DNA of 64,000 nucleotides from Hyphomicrobiales bacterium (GCA_900466945.1 UBNV01000001.1:310001-374000), one strand, 5' to 3'. Positions 44,108 through 54,243 are shown, numbered from the stretch's first letter. The notes: generated from the sequence alone by a model not told the origin. A program made the numbers and translations.

Positions 44108-45139
44108 ATGGGTTTCAAGATTGCAGTCGTAGGCGCCACCGGCAATGTCGGTCGCGAAATGCTGAACATACTTTCGGAACGTGGTTTCCCCGCATCGGAA
44201 GTCGTGGCACTGGCCTCGGCTCGTTCCCAGGGCACGGAAGTCTCCTTCGGTGACAAGGTTCTGAAGGTTTCCAACCTCGACAACTACGATTTTTCCGACA
44301 CCGACATTTGCCTGATGTCGGCCGGCGGAACGATCTCGCAGAAGTGGTCGCCGAAGATCGGCGCACAAGGTTGCGTCGTCATCGACAACTCCTCGGCCTG
44401 GCGCTACGATTCTGACGTTCCCCTGATTGTTCCGGAAGTAAACCCGGATGCGATCGTCGACTTCAAGAAGCGCAACATCATCGCGAACCCGAATTGCTCG
44501 ACCGCCCAGCTCGTCGTCGCTCTGAAGCCGTTGCACGACTTTGCCAAGATCAAGCGCGTCGTCGTCTCGACCTATCAGTCCGTTTCCGGCGCCGGCAAGG
44601 AAGGCATGGACGAACTCTTCCGGCAGACTCGCGCCGTCTTCGTGGCCGATCCGGTCGAGGCGAAGAAGTTCACAAAGCGCATCGCCTTCAACGTCATTCC
44701 ACACATCGATAGTTTCATGGAAGACGGCTACACGAAGGAAGAATGGAAGGTTCTGGCCGAAACCAAGAAGATGCTCGACACCAAGATCAAGGTGACCTGC
44801 ACAGCCGTGCGCGTCCCGGTCTTCATTGGGCATTCGGAATCGGTCAATATTGAGTTCGAAAACGAGATCACCGCAGACCAGGCCCGCGACATCCTGCGCG
44901 ACGCTCCAGGCTGCCTCGTTATCGACAAGCATGAAAACGGTGGCTACATCACTCCGGTCGAATGCGCTGGCGAAGATGCGACCTACATCTCCCGCATCCG
45001 TGAAGACGCCACTGTCGAGAACGGTCTCAACATGTGGATTGTCTCCGACAACCTTCGCAAGGGTGCAGCCCTGAACGCCATCCAGATTGCCGAACTTCTG
45101 GTCAATCGCGGCTTGATCAAGCCGCGCGCCGCTGCCTGA
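44108..45139 (+). CDS. asd: Aspartate-semialdehyde dehydrogenase
   Basis: A 343-residue NADPH enzyme that reduces aspartyl phosphate to the semialdehyde, the branch point to lysine/diaminopimelate, threonine and methionine. The Rossmann motif GATGNVGREML is at residues 9-19, and the nucleophile is Cys130 (NPNCSTAQL). GAGAG precedes the ATG at 44108; the in-frame frame upstream is not part of the protein. It supplies the same pathway as dapF at 18.7 kb. Confidence 0.97.
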   Translation: MGFKIAVVGATGNVGREMLNILSERGFPASEVVALASARSQGTEVSFGDKVLKVSNLDNYDFSDTDICLMSAGGTISQKWSPKIGAQGCVVIDNSSAWRYDSDVPLIVPEVNPDAIVDFKKRNIIANPNCSTAQLVVALKPLHDFAKIKRVVVSTYQSVSGAGKEGMDELFRQTRAVFVADPVEAKKFTKRIAFNVIPHIDSFMEDGYTKEEWKVLAETKKMLDTKIKVTCTAVRVPVFIGHSESVNIEFENEITADQARDILRDAPGCLVIDKHENGGYITPVECAGEDATYISRIREDATVENGLNMWIVSDNLRKGAALNAIQIAELLVNRGLIKPRAAA

Positions 45140-45149
45140 TTGGCTCCTC

Positions 45150-45180
45150 AAGGCTTCTCGGTGCTGTATCGGGAAGCCTT
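45150..45180 (+). terminator. Possible terminator hairpin of asd
   Basis: AAGGCTTC (45150-45157) pairs with GAAGCCTT (45173-45180), extended inward by three more pairs. It lies 10 bp after the asd stop but has no T tract, so it may be a Rho-assisted or 3'-protecting stem. Confidence 0.45.
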
Positions 45181-45244
45181 CGCCCGCCCTTTCAGGCGAA
45201 TGTGATTTAATTTGAGACCCATGAGGCCGTACATTAGCGTCAGA

Positions 45245-45260
45245 TGGATGACATCATCCA
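45245..45260. promoter_or_regulatory. Palindrome before the lytic transglycosylase gene
   Basis: TGGATGA-CA-TCATCCA is a perfect 7-bp inverted repeat 59 bp before the start codon of the next gene, a typical operator position. The binding protein is unknown. Confidence 0.35.
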
Positions 45261-45318
45261 CATTCGCTGGCATGGTGCGGCCGAATCGACCCGATCCACA
45301 GTCCGTAACGAGGCATGA

Positions 45319-46140
45319 ATGCGACTGACATCCACCCTGTCGGCAGCCCTGATTTCCGTAGCCGCCCTTGTGGTTGGCACAGGATCCGCGGCAGCGGCCA
45401 CTTGCAGCAACACCTCCGCAGGCTTCGAGGAATGGAGCGCGGCCTTCAAGCAGCAGGCGACGGCTCAAGGCCTCAGCCCACGCATGCTCGACAAGGTCTT
45501 TTCGACCGTCAAGTATAGCCGCAGCACGATCAGCGCCGACCGCGGCCAGAAGAGCTTCAAGCTCTCCTTCGAGCAGTTCATGCAGAAGCGCGGCGGCCAG
45601 ACGATCATCAATCGCGGCAAGACCATGAAGAAGAACAACGCCGCGCTGTTTTCCAAGCTTGAGCAGCGTTACGGCGTTCCGGCCGGTCCGTTGATCGCGA
45701 TCTGGGGCATGGAAACGGGCTTCGGGTCCTTCCTCGGCAAAGAACACACACTGTCTGCCGTCGCCACGCTGGCCTTCGATTGCCGCCGCAGCGAGTTCTT
45801 CACAGACCAGTTCTATGCTGCCCTGGAACTCGTCCAGGCCGGCAATCTCGATGTGAACGCCAAGGGTGCGGCCCATGGCGAGATCGGCCAGACGCAGTTC
45901 CTGCCGCGCAACGTCGTCCGCTATGGCACCGATGGAGATGGCGACGGTCATATCGACATGGTTCGTTCGCGCTCGGATGCGCTTGCGTCGACCGCGAACT
46001 TCCTCAGGGGTCACGGCTGGCAGCCGGGCGCAGGCTATCAGCAGGGCGAACCGAACTTTGCCGCCATCCAGGGCTGGAACGCCGCGAAGGTCTATCAGCA
46101 AGCGATCGCCTACATCGGCGCGCAGATCGACGCCCAGTAA
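45319..46140 (+). CDS. Periplasmic lytic murein transglycosylase (MltB-like)
   Basis: A 273-residue exported protein with a cleavable signal peptide (residues 1-~27, ending SAAAATC). The GH103/MltB-like domain has catalytic Glu132 in IWGMETGFGSF and the HGEIGQTQFLPRNVVRYGTDGDGDG block. It cleaves the glycan strands of peptidoglycan without water. The C-terminal peptidoglycan-binding domain of larger family members is absent. It ends in a strong terminator and converges with the carbonic anhydrase gene. Confidence 0.92.
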   Translation: MRLTSTLSAALISVAALVVGTGSAAAATCSNTSAGFEEWSAAFKQQATAQGLSPRMLDKVFSTVKYSRSTISADRGQKSFKLSFEQFMQKRGGQTIINRGKTMKKNNAALFSKLEQRYGVPAGPLIAIWGMETGFGSFLGKEHTLSAVATLAFDCRRSEFFTDQFYAALELVQAGNLDVNAKGAAHGEIGQTQFLPRNVVRYGTDGDGDGHIDMVRSRSDALASTANFLRGHGWQPGAGYQQGEPNFAAIQGWNAAKVYQQAIAYIGAQIDAQ

Positions 46141-46162
46141 GACGGGCGCTTTTGAAATGCTC

Positions 46163-46194
46163 AACGGCGGCCTGAGGCCGCCGTTTTCGTTTTA
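46163..46194 (+). terminator. Rho-independent terminator of the transglycosylase gene
   Basis: A perfect 10-bp stem (46163-46172 with 46176-46185) with a 3-base loop runs into TTTTCGTTTTA. Confidence 0.88.
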
Positions 46195-46197
46195 TGT

Positions 46198-46875
46198 TCA
46201 GTTTGCATCCGCGACTTGGGCAGGCAAGATTTCCTCCGGTTCGATCCGGGTAAAATCCTGCGTCTGGGGATCCATCAGCCACAACTCTCCATTGCTGATG
46301 TCGAACCACGCTCCGTGGATGCGAAGTTTGCCGCGCTCTTCGAGAATTCGCACGCAAGGGAAAGTCCTGAGATTGGAAATGGAATTGCGGATCGAAATCC
46401 GCTCCAGCGCGGTCTGACGTTCGCCCGACGTCATCTGGGAGTTGCCCTGGATCTGCTCCGCTGCCGGTGCGACCAGGTTCATCCATTTGCCGATGAAATC
46501 GCCGGGCGACAGCGGCTCGGAATTCGGATCCAGAGCCGCCTTGATCCCGCCGCAGCGGCCGTGGCCCATGACGATGATGTCGCGAACTCTGAGTGCCTGC
46601 ACGGCAAATTCGAGCGCGGCGGAGGTCGAGTGATACTGCCCGTCCGGCTCGTAGGGCGGCACCATGTTCGCCACGTTGCGAACGACGAAGAGCTCACCCG
46701 GGACGGAATCGAAGATCATCTCCGGCGCGGCGCGCGAGTCACAGCAGGCAACCACGAGCGTGTGCGGCTGTTGCCCTTGCTCGGCGAGCGCCCGGTACCG
46801 ATCGCGCTGGTCGAGATATCGGCCGCCCATGAAGTTGCGATAGCCGGTGAGGAGTGCAGAAGGAAAATGGCTCAT
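46198..46875 (-). CDS. Beta-class carbonic anhydrase
   Basis: A 225-residue beta-carbonic anhydrase, interconverting CO2 and bicarbonate in the cytoplasm. The zinc ligands are Cys44, His105 and Cys108, with Asp46 and Arg48 of the CxDSR motif beside them. The segments GELFVVRNVANMVPP and IVMGHGRCGGI are diagnostic. It supplies bicarbonate for carboxylases. It is followed upstream by the pyridoxal-kinase-like gene on the same strand, 65 bp apart. Confidence 0.95.
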   Translation of the reverse strand: MSHFPSALLTGYRNFMGGRYLDQRDRYRALAEQGQQPHTLVVACCDSRAAPEMIFDSVPGELFVVRNVANMVPPYEPDGQYHSTSAALEFAVQALRVRDIIVMGHGRCGGIKAALDPNSEPLSPGDFIGKWMNLVAPAAEQIQGNSQMTSGERQTALERISIRNSISNLRTFPCVRILEERGKLRIHGAWFDISNGELWLMDPQTQDFTRIEPEEILPAQVADAN

Positions 46876-46940
46876 GGCTATCGATTACAGCGCATGAAAG
46901 GCCATGGCAACACGTGCGAAACGCCGTTTTCACGCACGGA

Positions 46941-47828
46941 TCATTGTGGCCTAATGGGCTTGCGCTGCGCAGGGTGCATCAGCCTTCGGATTTGCACCAT
47001 GGCCATGGGCGTCGAAAGGCTTGAAGAATCGCTCTCCAGGGCTAGCTCGTCGCTCCCTCGCTTTGCCGTACGGGCAAGAATTTCGAAGACACTGGCGGTC
47101 GCCGTCTGAAGCGCCCTTTCTTCATCCATGCCATCCAGAAGGCGGGCGAGGAAGACCGCGGCAAGCAGATCGCCGAGGCCGTTCGGAGGATTGTCGATGA
47201 GCCTGTGTTCTGCAAGCAGCGCGGAACGACCGCTGAGCAGGAGATTGCCCGTGCCGCCCGCCATCATGGGAACCGCCGAGGTCACCAGCATGCGTTTCGG
47301 TCCGAGCGTCAGCGCTGCATCGATGATGGCCTGGTTGCTCGAGAGTTCGACGCCGCCGGCGAGCCATTGCAGTTCGTAGCGGTTGGGCGTAGCGATATCA
47401 GCCAGCGGGATCAGGTGGTCACGGATTGCCGAAGCGGTTTCGACGGGAACATATAGACCTCCGAGGTCTCCCATCACCGGGTCGCAGACATAGATGAGAT
47501 CGGGATTCTGTTGTCTGGCGGCCGTGACGAGACGCTCTACCGCGGCCGGTTGGCGCGACGAGCCGAAGTAGCCCGACAGGATTGCCGAGACTTCACCGAG
47601 CCACGGAGACCTGATCAGATCATTGACGGCATGGTCGAAGTCGTCATCGGAGAAGCGCAGACGCGTGGAAGGTCCATGGCCCGGATGCCAGGGAAGGACG
47701 ATGGTGGGCAGAGCCCAGACCGGACGGCCAAGAGTTTCCAGCGCGAAGACTGCCGCCCGGTTGCCTACCGATCCACGAACGACGTGACTGGATATGACGA
47801 TGACGGCACCATCGGATTTTGGTTTCAT
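46941..47828 (-). CDS. pdxY: Pyridoxal kinase-like protein PdxY
   Basis: A 295-residue ribokinase-fold protein of the PdxY/PdxK group, which phosphorylates pyridoxal in the PLP salvage path. HVVRGSVGNRAAVFALE near the N-terminus and CDPVMGDLGGLYV in the middle are family motifs. The catalytic GTGD motif reads GLGD (Gly217-Asp220), so the base Asp220 is kept but the Thr is replaced by Leu. It diverges from the glutamate dehydrogenase gene with an AT-rich 187-bp gap. Activity on pyridoxal is likely but the changed motif leaves some doubt. Confidence 0.82.
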   Translation of the reverse strand: MKPKSDGAVIVISSHVVRGSVGNRAAVFALETLGRPVWALPTIVLPWHPGHGPSTRLRFSDDDFDHAVNDLIRSPWLGEVSAILSGYFGSSRQPAAVERLVTAARQQNPDLIYVCDPVMGDLGGLYVPVETASAIRDHLIPLADIATPNRYELQWLAGGVELSSNQAIIDAALTLGPKRMLVTSAVPMMAGGTGNLLLSGRSALLAEHRLIDNPPNGLGDLLAAVFLARLLDGMDEERALQTATASVFEILARTAKRGSDELALESDSSSLSTPMAMVQIRRLMHPAQRKPIRPQ

Positions 47829-47962
47829 TTTACGAAATTCCGTAGGGTAGACAGACGTTCAGGCCGTCATATCCGATTTTAATGACAAATTTTCTCGAAG
47901 AATCTAGTTTTGACCGCATATTTTTGCCTGATTTTTTCACATGCATGATCCATACATACTTT

Positions 47963-47977
47963 CGCAAATCATTTGCG
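47963..47977. promoter_or_regulatory. Perfect palindrome before the NAD-glutamate dehydrogenase gene
   Basis: CGCAAAT-C-ATTTGCG is a perfect 7-bp inverted repeat 38 bp before the start codon, in an otherwise AT-rich gap. A larger TTCGC...GCGAA dyad surrounds it. It looks like an operator overlapping the promoter or 5' leader. Confidence 0.5.
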
Positions 47978-48015
47978 CGACATTACGCGAAACGGCACGA
48001 GCTTCGGAGGGGAAA

Positions 48016-51000
48016 ATGGGCAGGACTGGCATCACCAAGCGGGACGAACTTCTGGCGGGGGCGGAGGAGACGGCACGCGGTCTCGGAGAGAAATTCATCG
48101 CACCCTCCGTGATCTTCGGCCGGGCCAGCAACGACGATATCGACCGATATGATGCGTCCATGCTCGCCCGCTCCGCTGCCAGGGCAGCCAGCGATATCGC
48201 GGGCTGGGACCGCCAGAGCCCCCATATCCGTATCGAGGCCATCGACGGCGTAACCCCCCTCGGCATTCCCGTGAGCGTGCTGTCGATCGTCGATCACAAC
48301 AAATCCTTCCTCTACGATTCGCTGATGGGCGAGGTCACCAGCCACTATCGCGACATCTACATGGCAGTACATCCGATCCTGGCGGTGACCCCACGTGGTG
48401 ACATCTCGCTGTCGAATCCGGACTCGGATCCGGAAGGTGCGATCAAGGTGAGCTATATCCAGCTGCATCTGGCGCCCCTGACTGCCGAACAATCCACTGA
48501 TCTGATCCACAGGCTCCAGCACGTGCTCGGCCAGGTAAAAATGGCGTCGACCGACTGGAAGCCGATGCTCAACCTGCTCGAGAACGCTCTCTCAGAATTG
48601 CGAGACCTCTCCGCCGGCAGAAGCGAAGCAGAGCGTGACGAGGCGGTCGCGTTTCTGGAATGGCTGCGCAACAACAACTTCACCTTCCTTGGCATGCGCG
48701 AATACGTCTATTCGGGCGACGGCGCCGACGCGACCGTCGAGCGCGACAAGGGCAGTGGCCTCGGAATACTCTCGGATCCGAATGTTCTGGTACTTCGCCA
48801 GGGACAAAACCATGTGACGACCACGCCGGAAATTCTCGCCTTCTTGCAGGGACCGGACTTTCTCATAGTCACCAAGGCCAACGTCAAATCCGTCGTTCAT
48901 CGCCGGGCCTATATGGACTACATCGGCATCAAGCGTTTCGGGCCGAACGGCAAGGTCGTGGGAGAACTCCGCATCGTCGGTCTCTTCACCGCCACCGCCT
49001 ATACAAGATCCGTCAATCAGATCCCGCTCCTGAGGGCGAAGGTCGAGAAGGTCGTCTCGTACTTCGATTTCGACCCGCGCAGCCATTCAGGGCGGATGCT
49101 GCAGAACACGCTGGAAAACTATCCGCGCGACGACCTCTTCCAGATCACCCCGGATCTTCTCGCCAAGTTCTGTGAACAGATCAACGATCTGTCGGAGCGC
49201 CCGCGTGTTCGCGTCCTACCGCGCATCGACCATTTCGACCGCTTCGTCTCCCTGATCGTCTATGTGCCGCGCGAAGACTATAATTCCATGGTCCGCGAGA
49301 AGATCGGTCTCTATTTGCAGTCGGTCTACAAGGGCCATGTTTCCGCCTTCTATCCGGCTTTCCCGGAAGGCGGCGTGGCGCGTGTGCACATCATCATAGG
49401 CCGACGCGAGGGCGCCACGCCGCAGATTCCCCAGGCGACTCTTGAAGACGCCGTGCGCGAGATTACAGCCCGCTGGACGGACCGCTTCACAGCGCTGGCC
49501 GGGGCAGCTGCGCCCGTGCTCGACGTGGGGCAGGCTTTCCAGGAAGCCTTCACCCCAGAAGAGGCCGTCAGCGACCTGAAACACATCAAGGCTTGCATCG
49601 CCGGAGCGCCACTTTCGCTGGAATTCCATCAGGTAGCAGGCGAGCATGGGCCGTTGCTCTATCTCAAGATCTTCCATGCCGGAGATCATCTGCCGCTCTC
49701 TCGCCGCGTGCCGCTCCTCGAAAACCTCGGCTTCCGCGTCATCAGCGAGCGGACCTTCGACATCGACATCAATCAGTCCAGTGAAGCGCAGCCGAGCGTC
49801 GTTCTGCACGACATGGAATTGCAGACACCTGACGGCTTAGCTTTCGACATCGCACGGCATGGCACGCAGGTGGAGGAAGCATTTATCGCAGCCTTCACGG
49901 GCGCAGTCGACAATGATGCCTTCAATCGCCTGATCCTCGCAGCCGGCGTGAACGCCCGCGAGGCTTCGGTGCTCAGGGCCTACGCCGCCTATCTCCGTCA
50001 GGCCGGTGCAGTCTATTCTCTCACCTACATGGCGGAAACACTGGCGAAGCATCCTGAAATTGCAACCGATCTCGTCACTTTGTTCCGCAGTCGCTTCGAC
50101 GTCAACCTGGCGGACAAGGTTCGCAAGAATCGGCAGGCAGAGCTTCTGCAGGGGCTGGAAACAAAGCTGACAGACGTCAAGAGCCTCGATGAGGACCGCA
50201 TCCTGCGTCGCTACATCAACGCGATTGAGGCGACGCTGCGCACCAACTTCTTCCAGAAGGGCTATCAGCAGAGCGAGCGACCCATGCTCGCATTCAAGTT
50301 CGACCCACACAAGCTGGAGGGCTTGCCGGAACCGCGCCCCTTCCGTGAGATCTTCATCTACGGCGTCGAGGTTGAAGGCGTGCATCTTCGCTTCGGCAAG
50401 GTCGCCCGAGGTGGCCTCCGCTGGTCGGATCGCGCCCAGGATTACCGGACGGAAGTTCTCGGTCTGGTTAAGGCACAGCAAGTGAAGAACGCCGTCATCG
50501 TGCCGGTGGGTGCCAAAGGGGGCTTCTTCCCGAAGCAATTGCCGCCGGCCAGCAATCGTGAAGCCTGGTTTGCAGCCGGCACGGAGGCTTACAAAACCTA
50601 TATCCGCACCCTGCTGTCGATCACCGACAACATCGTCGCCGGCGAGATCGTCCCCCCATCCGACACCCTGCGTCCGGATGGAGATGACCCCTACTTCGTC
50701 GTTGCGGCCGACAAGGGCACGGCAACCTTTTCCGACACCGCAAATGGTCTCGCGCAGGAGGCGGGCTTCTGGCTTGACGACGCCTTCGCGTCGGGTGGGT
50801 CGGCCGGCTACGACCACAAGAAGATGGGCATCACCGCACGCGGCGCGTGGGAAACGGTCAAGCGACACTTCCGCGAAATCGACACGGACATCCAGACGAC
50901 ACCCTTCGCTGTTGCCGGCGTCGGCGATATGTCGGGCGACGTTTTCGGCAATGGCATGCTGCTCTCTGAAAAGATCACATTGATCGCAGCCTTCGACCAC

Positions 51001-52803
51001 CGCGATATCTTCATCGACCCCAATCCGGATCCGGCGATCTCCTTTGCGGAGCGCAAGCGCATGTTCGACCTGCCGCGCTCCAGCTGGCAGGATTATGACC
51101 GATCCACCCTGTCACCTGGCGCCATGATCATCTCGCGTGCCGAAAAATCCGTCAAATTGACGCCGGAAGCTGCCGCCGCCATCGGGCTGGGAAGCGCAAC
51201 CGCGACGCCGATGGATATCATGACGGCCATCCTGAAGGCACCCGTCGACCTTCTCTGGTTCGGTGGCATTGGCACCTACATCAAGGCAGTAGCAGAAACG
51301 GATGCAGAAGTTGGCGACCGCGCAAACGACGCGATCCGCATCAATGCGACCGACGTCCGCGCCAAGGTCATTGGCGAGGGCGCCAACCTCGGCGTCACGC
51401 AAAAGGGTCGCATTGCCTATGCATTGAACGGCGGGCGCTGCAATTCGGACGCGATCGACAATTCGGCGGGCGTGAACTCCTCCGACGTCGAGGTCAACAT
51501 CAAGATCGCGCTGAGCCCGGCCATGCTGGAGGGCCGCCTGCCCCGCGAGAAGCGCAATGTTCTGCTGGCGCAAATGACGGATGAAGTTGGCGGTCTCGTC
51601 CTGCGCAACAACTACCTGCAGTCGCTTGCGATCTCGTTGACGGAAGCCAAGGAGGCAGGCAATCGCGAGGAACTGAGCCGTCTGATGGACTACCTCGAGG
51701 GCATGGGCCGCCTCAATCGCAAGGTCGAGATGCTTCCGGATACTGCTGCCGTTGCCGAACGTTATGTCTCCGGAAAGGCTCTGACCCGGCCGGAAATCGG
51801 TGTGCTTCTCTCCTACGCGAAGATTGTGCTTTTCGACCAGCTGATCGAATCCGAGCTGCCGGATGATCCCTACTGCGAAACCACGCTCTCCAACTATTTC
51901 CCGGCCGCGATGCGCAAGACCTTCGGGGCCGATATCGCTGGTCATCGCCTGCGCCGGGAAATCATCGCGACGGTGCTCGCCAATCATGCGATCAACCGCG
52001 GTGGTCCGGGCTTCGTGGTATCGGTCTGCGACGCGACCGGCAGCTCCCCGGACGAAGTCGTCAAGGCAGCACTCGTGACCCGAGACGCCCTCCGACTGAC
52101 CGCGCTCTGGGACAAGATCGACGCCCTGGACGCGAAGATCCCCGGGCGCACGCAGAACAGGCTCTATGCGATCGTTTCCGAGGTCTACTCCGCAATGACA
52201 CGGCTGCTGATCGACACGGGCCTCGCCAAGGGTGCCGTAGGTGACGCAGTTGCTCAGCTGACGTCTGCCGTTGCGGCCGCAGAGCCGGTCTTCAAGAAGA
52301 CAGTTCCCGCCCCGCTACGGCAGCATTTCAACGACCAGATCGCGGAACTCGAGGAAGCGGGCGCACCGTCGGCCTTGGCTACCGAAGTCGTCAACCTCCA
52401 GACGATGCAGCTCCTGCCGGAGATCCTGCAGATCGCGGAGAGGACCAGCGCGGACTTTGCGACGGCAATGCGCGGTTTCTTCGCAGTGTCGGAGGCCTTC
52501 CGCATCGGTCGCATCGTTGAAAATGCCGGGCGCATCCAGGCGACAGACCATTACGACAGCCTGGCGCTCACACGCAGTCTCGATCGGATCGGCCAGGCCC
52601 GCCGACAGATCGTCTGTGCAGCCTTGACCAGCCATGGCAAGGAAGCACACCCGGTCGAAGCATGGATCGCCACCGACAAGACCAGGGTCGAGCGCATCGG
52701 CAAGGAACTCGCTTCGATCGTCGACAGCGGTGAACCGAGCATCTCCAAACTTGCGGTCGCGGCCGGGCTTCTCGGTGATCTTGCACAAGATCACGTGAGG
52801 TGA
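48016..52803 (+). CDS. NAD-specific glutamate dehydrogenase, large (~180 kDa) type
   Basis: A 1595-residue enzyme that deaminates glutamate to 2-oxoglutarate and ammonium with NAD+, mainly for glutamate catabolism. The start at 48016 is chosen for its GGAGGGGA site; an in-frame ATG 75 bp earlier has no such signal. The first ~700 residues are regulatory ACT-like and helical regions. The catalytic core lies at about residues 770-1250, with the substrate loop GKVARGGLRWSDRAQDYRTEVLGLVKAQQVKN and VPVGAKGGFF. The nucleotide fold follows with AVAGVGDMSGDVFGNGML and RAKVIGEGANLG. Large helical C-terminal part. Length is normal for this family. Confidence 0.96.
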   Translation: MGRTGITKRDELLAGAEETARGLGEKFIAPSVIFGRASNDDIDRYDASMLARSAARAASDIAGWDRQSPHIRIEAIDGVTPLGIPVSVLSIVDHNKSFLYDSLMGEVTSHYRDIYMAVHPILAVTPRGDISLSNPDSDPEGAIKVSYIQLHLAPLTAEQSTDLIHRLQHVLGQVKMASTDWKPMLNLLENALSELRDLSAGRSEAERDEAVAFLEWLRNNNFTFLGMREYVYSGDGADATVERDKGSGLGILSDPNVLVLRQGQNHVTTTPEILAFLQGPDFLIVTKANVKSVVHRRAYMDYIGIKRFGPNGKVVGELRIVGLFTATAYTRSVNQIPLLRAKVEKVVSYFDFDPRSHSGRMLQNTLENYPRDDLFQITPDLLAKFCEQINDLSERPRVRVLPRIDHFDRFVSLIVYVPREDYNSMVREKIGLYLQSVYKGHVSAFYPAFPEGGVARVHIIIGRREGATPQIPQATLEDAVREITARWTDRFTALAGAAAPVLDVGQAFQEAFTPEEAVSDLKHIKACIAGAPLSLEFHQVAGEHGPLLYLKIFHAGDHLPLSRRVPLLENLGFRVISERTFDIDINQSSEAQPSVVLHDMELQTPDGLAFDIARHGTQVEEAFIAAFTGAVDNDAFNRLILAAGVNAREASVLRAYAAYLRQAGAVYSLTYMAETLAKHPEIATDLVTLFRSRFDVNLADKVRKNRQAELLQGLETKLTDVKSLDEDRILRRYINAIEATLRTNFFQKGYQQSERPMLAFKFDPHKLEGLPEPRPFREIFIYGVEVEGVHLRFGKVARGGLRWSDRAQDYRTEVLGLVKAQQVKNAVIVPVGAKGGFFPKQLPPASNREAWFAAGTEAYKTYIRTLLSITDNIVAGEIVPPSDTLRPDGDDPYFVVAADKGTATFSDTANGLAQEAGFWLDDAFASGGSAGYDHKKMGITARGAWETVKRHFREIDTDIQTTPFAVAGVGDMSGDVFGNGMLLSEKITLIAAFDHRDIFIDPNPDPAISFAERKRMFDLPRSSWQDYDRSTLSPGAMIISRAEKSVKLTPEAAAAIGLGSATATPMDIMTAILKAPVDLLWFGGIGTYIKAVAETDAEVGDRANDAIRINATDVRAKVIGEGANLGVTQKGRIAYALNGGRCNSDAIDNSAGVNSSDVEVNIKIALSPAMLEGRLPREKRNVLLAQMTDEVGGLVLRNNYLQSLAISLTEAKEAGNREELSRLMDYLEGMGRLNRKVEMLPDTAAVAERYVSGKALTRPEIGVLLSYAKIVLFDQLIESELPDDPYCETTLSNYFPAAMRKTFGADIAGHRLRREIIATVLANHAINRGGPGFVVSVCDATGSSPDEVVKAALVTRDALRLTALWDKIDALDAKIPGRTQNRLYAIVSEVYSAMTRLLIDTGLAKGAVGDAVAQLTSAVAAAEPVFKKTVPAPLRQHFNDQIAELEEAGAPSALATEVVNLQTMQLLPEILQIAERTSADFATAMRGFFAVSEAFRIGRIVENAGRIQATDHYDSLALTRSLDRIGQARRQIVCAALTSHGKEAHPVEAWIATDKTRVERIGKELASIVDSGEPSISKLAVAAGLLGDLAQDHVR

Positions 52804-52839
52804 CACTGTCCCGCACCTGAGAGCCTTTTGGGGGTGCGC

Positions 52840-54219
52840 GTGACGACAAGTGCAGACGTAAAATCCAGCCACGGCCCCATCGACAGAGGGGTCCGTGGAT
52901 GGATGTTTTTCGACTGGGCGGCCCAGCCCTTCTTCACTGTCGTGACGACCTTTATCTTCGGCCCCTATTTCGTTGCGCGCATGACGGATGATCCTGTCAG
53001 CGCGCAGACCGCCTGGAGCAATGCGGCGACAATATCCGGCGTCATCATTGCGCTGCTCGCGCCGATCCTCGGCTCGATCGCGGATGAATCCGGGGCCCGG
53101 AAACCCTGGATCGCCTTCTTCGCCGTCATCAAGATCATCTGCCTCGCCCTTCTCTGGACAGCTGCGCCGGGTTCATCCGTGGCGTTTGTGATGCTCTTGG
53201 TCATCCTCGCGAGTGTCGCGGCGGAGTTCTCCATCGTCTTCAACGATTCGATGATGCCGCGCCTCGTCAGCCAGCAGGACGTCGGACGCGTCTCCAACAT
53301 TGCCTGGGGACTCGGCTACATGGGTGGCATGATCGTGTTGATCTTCGTCGTTCTCTTCCTCGCGGGCAGCCCGACCACAGGCAAGACCTTGATCGGCATG
53401 GATCCGCTTTTTGGGCTTGATCCGGCGGCCGGCGAGGACGCCCGTATTACTGGTCCCATTTCGGCAGTCTGGTATTTCCTCTTCATCCTGCCGATGTTTC
53501 TGTTCACGCCCGATGCGGCAAAGGGAAAACCACTCGGTTCGGCTATCCGTTCAGGTCTTCGGGAGATCCGGTCGACCCTGGGGGAACTCCGCCACCGGAG
53601 CAACATCCTGCGTTTCCTGATTGCGCGCATGATCTACCAGGATGGGGTCAACGGTCTTCTGGTGCTGGGCGGTGTGTTTGCCGCCGCCATGTTCGGCTGG
53701 TCGACCATGGAGATCGGTATCTACGGGATTATTCTGAATGTCGTCGCGATTTTCGGCTGCCTTGTCGCCGGCCGCGTGGACAGGGCACTGGGCTCCAAAC
53801 TCGTCGTTCTCGTGGCCCTCACCTTGCTCATTCTCGCGACCTTTGGGATTATCTCGACCGGCGTCGATTTCACGCTCTTCGGGCTGGTGAGCTTGCCCAT
53901 TTCCGGAACGGATGGCCTCTTCGCCACGCCTGCCGAGAAGGCCTACATCCTATATGGCCTCCTGATCGGTGTGTCCTTCGGACCCGTTCAAGCCTCATCC
54001 CGCTCCTATCTCGCGCGAAGCGTCGAACTCCATGAAGCGGGACGCTATTTCGGCATCTATTCCCTGTCCGGGCGAGCCACCAGCTTCCTCGCCACGCTAT
54101 CCTTCTCGGTCGTCACAGCATGGTCCGGCTCGGCACGCGCGGGCATGGCAACCCTGTTGATCTTTCTGATCGGCGGTCTGGTCATGCTTTGGCAGACGAC
54201 CTATCCGGCAAAAGATTGA
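52840..54219 (+). CDS. MFS transporter of the UMF1/Atg22-like family
   Basis: A 459-residue membrane protein with about 11-12 helices. The opening [25 protein letters not shown] and [23 protein letters not shown] are typical of the UMF1 branch of the major facilitator superfamily, related to the yeast vacuolar effluxer Atg22. Substrate unknown; amino-acid efflux is a guess from Atg22. The start is uncertain: GTG at 52840 with GGGGG upstream is used here, but TTG at 52828 or GTG at 52834 are possible. It follows the glutamate dehydrogenase gene by 36 bp and may be co-transcribed. Confidence 0.85.
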   Translation: MTTSADVKSSHGPIDRGVRGWMFFDWAAQPFFTVVTTFIFGPYFVARMTDDPVSAQTAWSNAATISGVIIALLAPILGSIADESGARKPWIAFFAVIKIICLALLWTAAPGSSVAFVMLLVILASVAAEFSIVFNDSMMPRLVSQQDVGRVSNIAWGLGYMGGMIVLIFVVLFLAGSPTTGKTLIGMDPLFGLDPAAGEDARITGPISAVWYFLFILPMFLFTPDAAKGKPLGSAIRSGLREIRSTLGELRHRSNILRFLIARMIYQDGVNGLLVLGGVFAAAMFGWSTMEIGIYGIILNVVAIFGCLVAGRVDRALGSKLVVLVALTLLILATFGIISTGVDFTLFGLVSLPISGTDGLFATPAEKAYILYGLLIGVSFGPVQASSRSYLARSVELHEAGRYFGIYSLSGRATSFLATLSFSVVTAWSGSARAGMATLLIFLIGGLVMLWQTTYPAKD

Positions 54220-54243
54220 TAGGCCTTCGACCTGCTGAACGAA

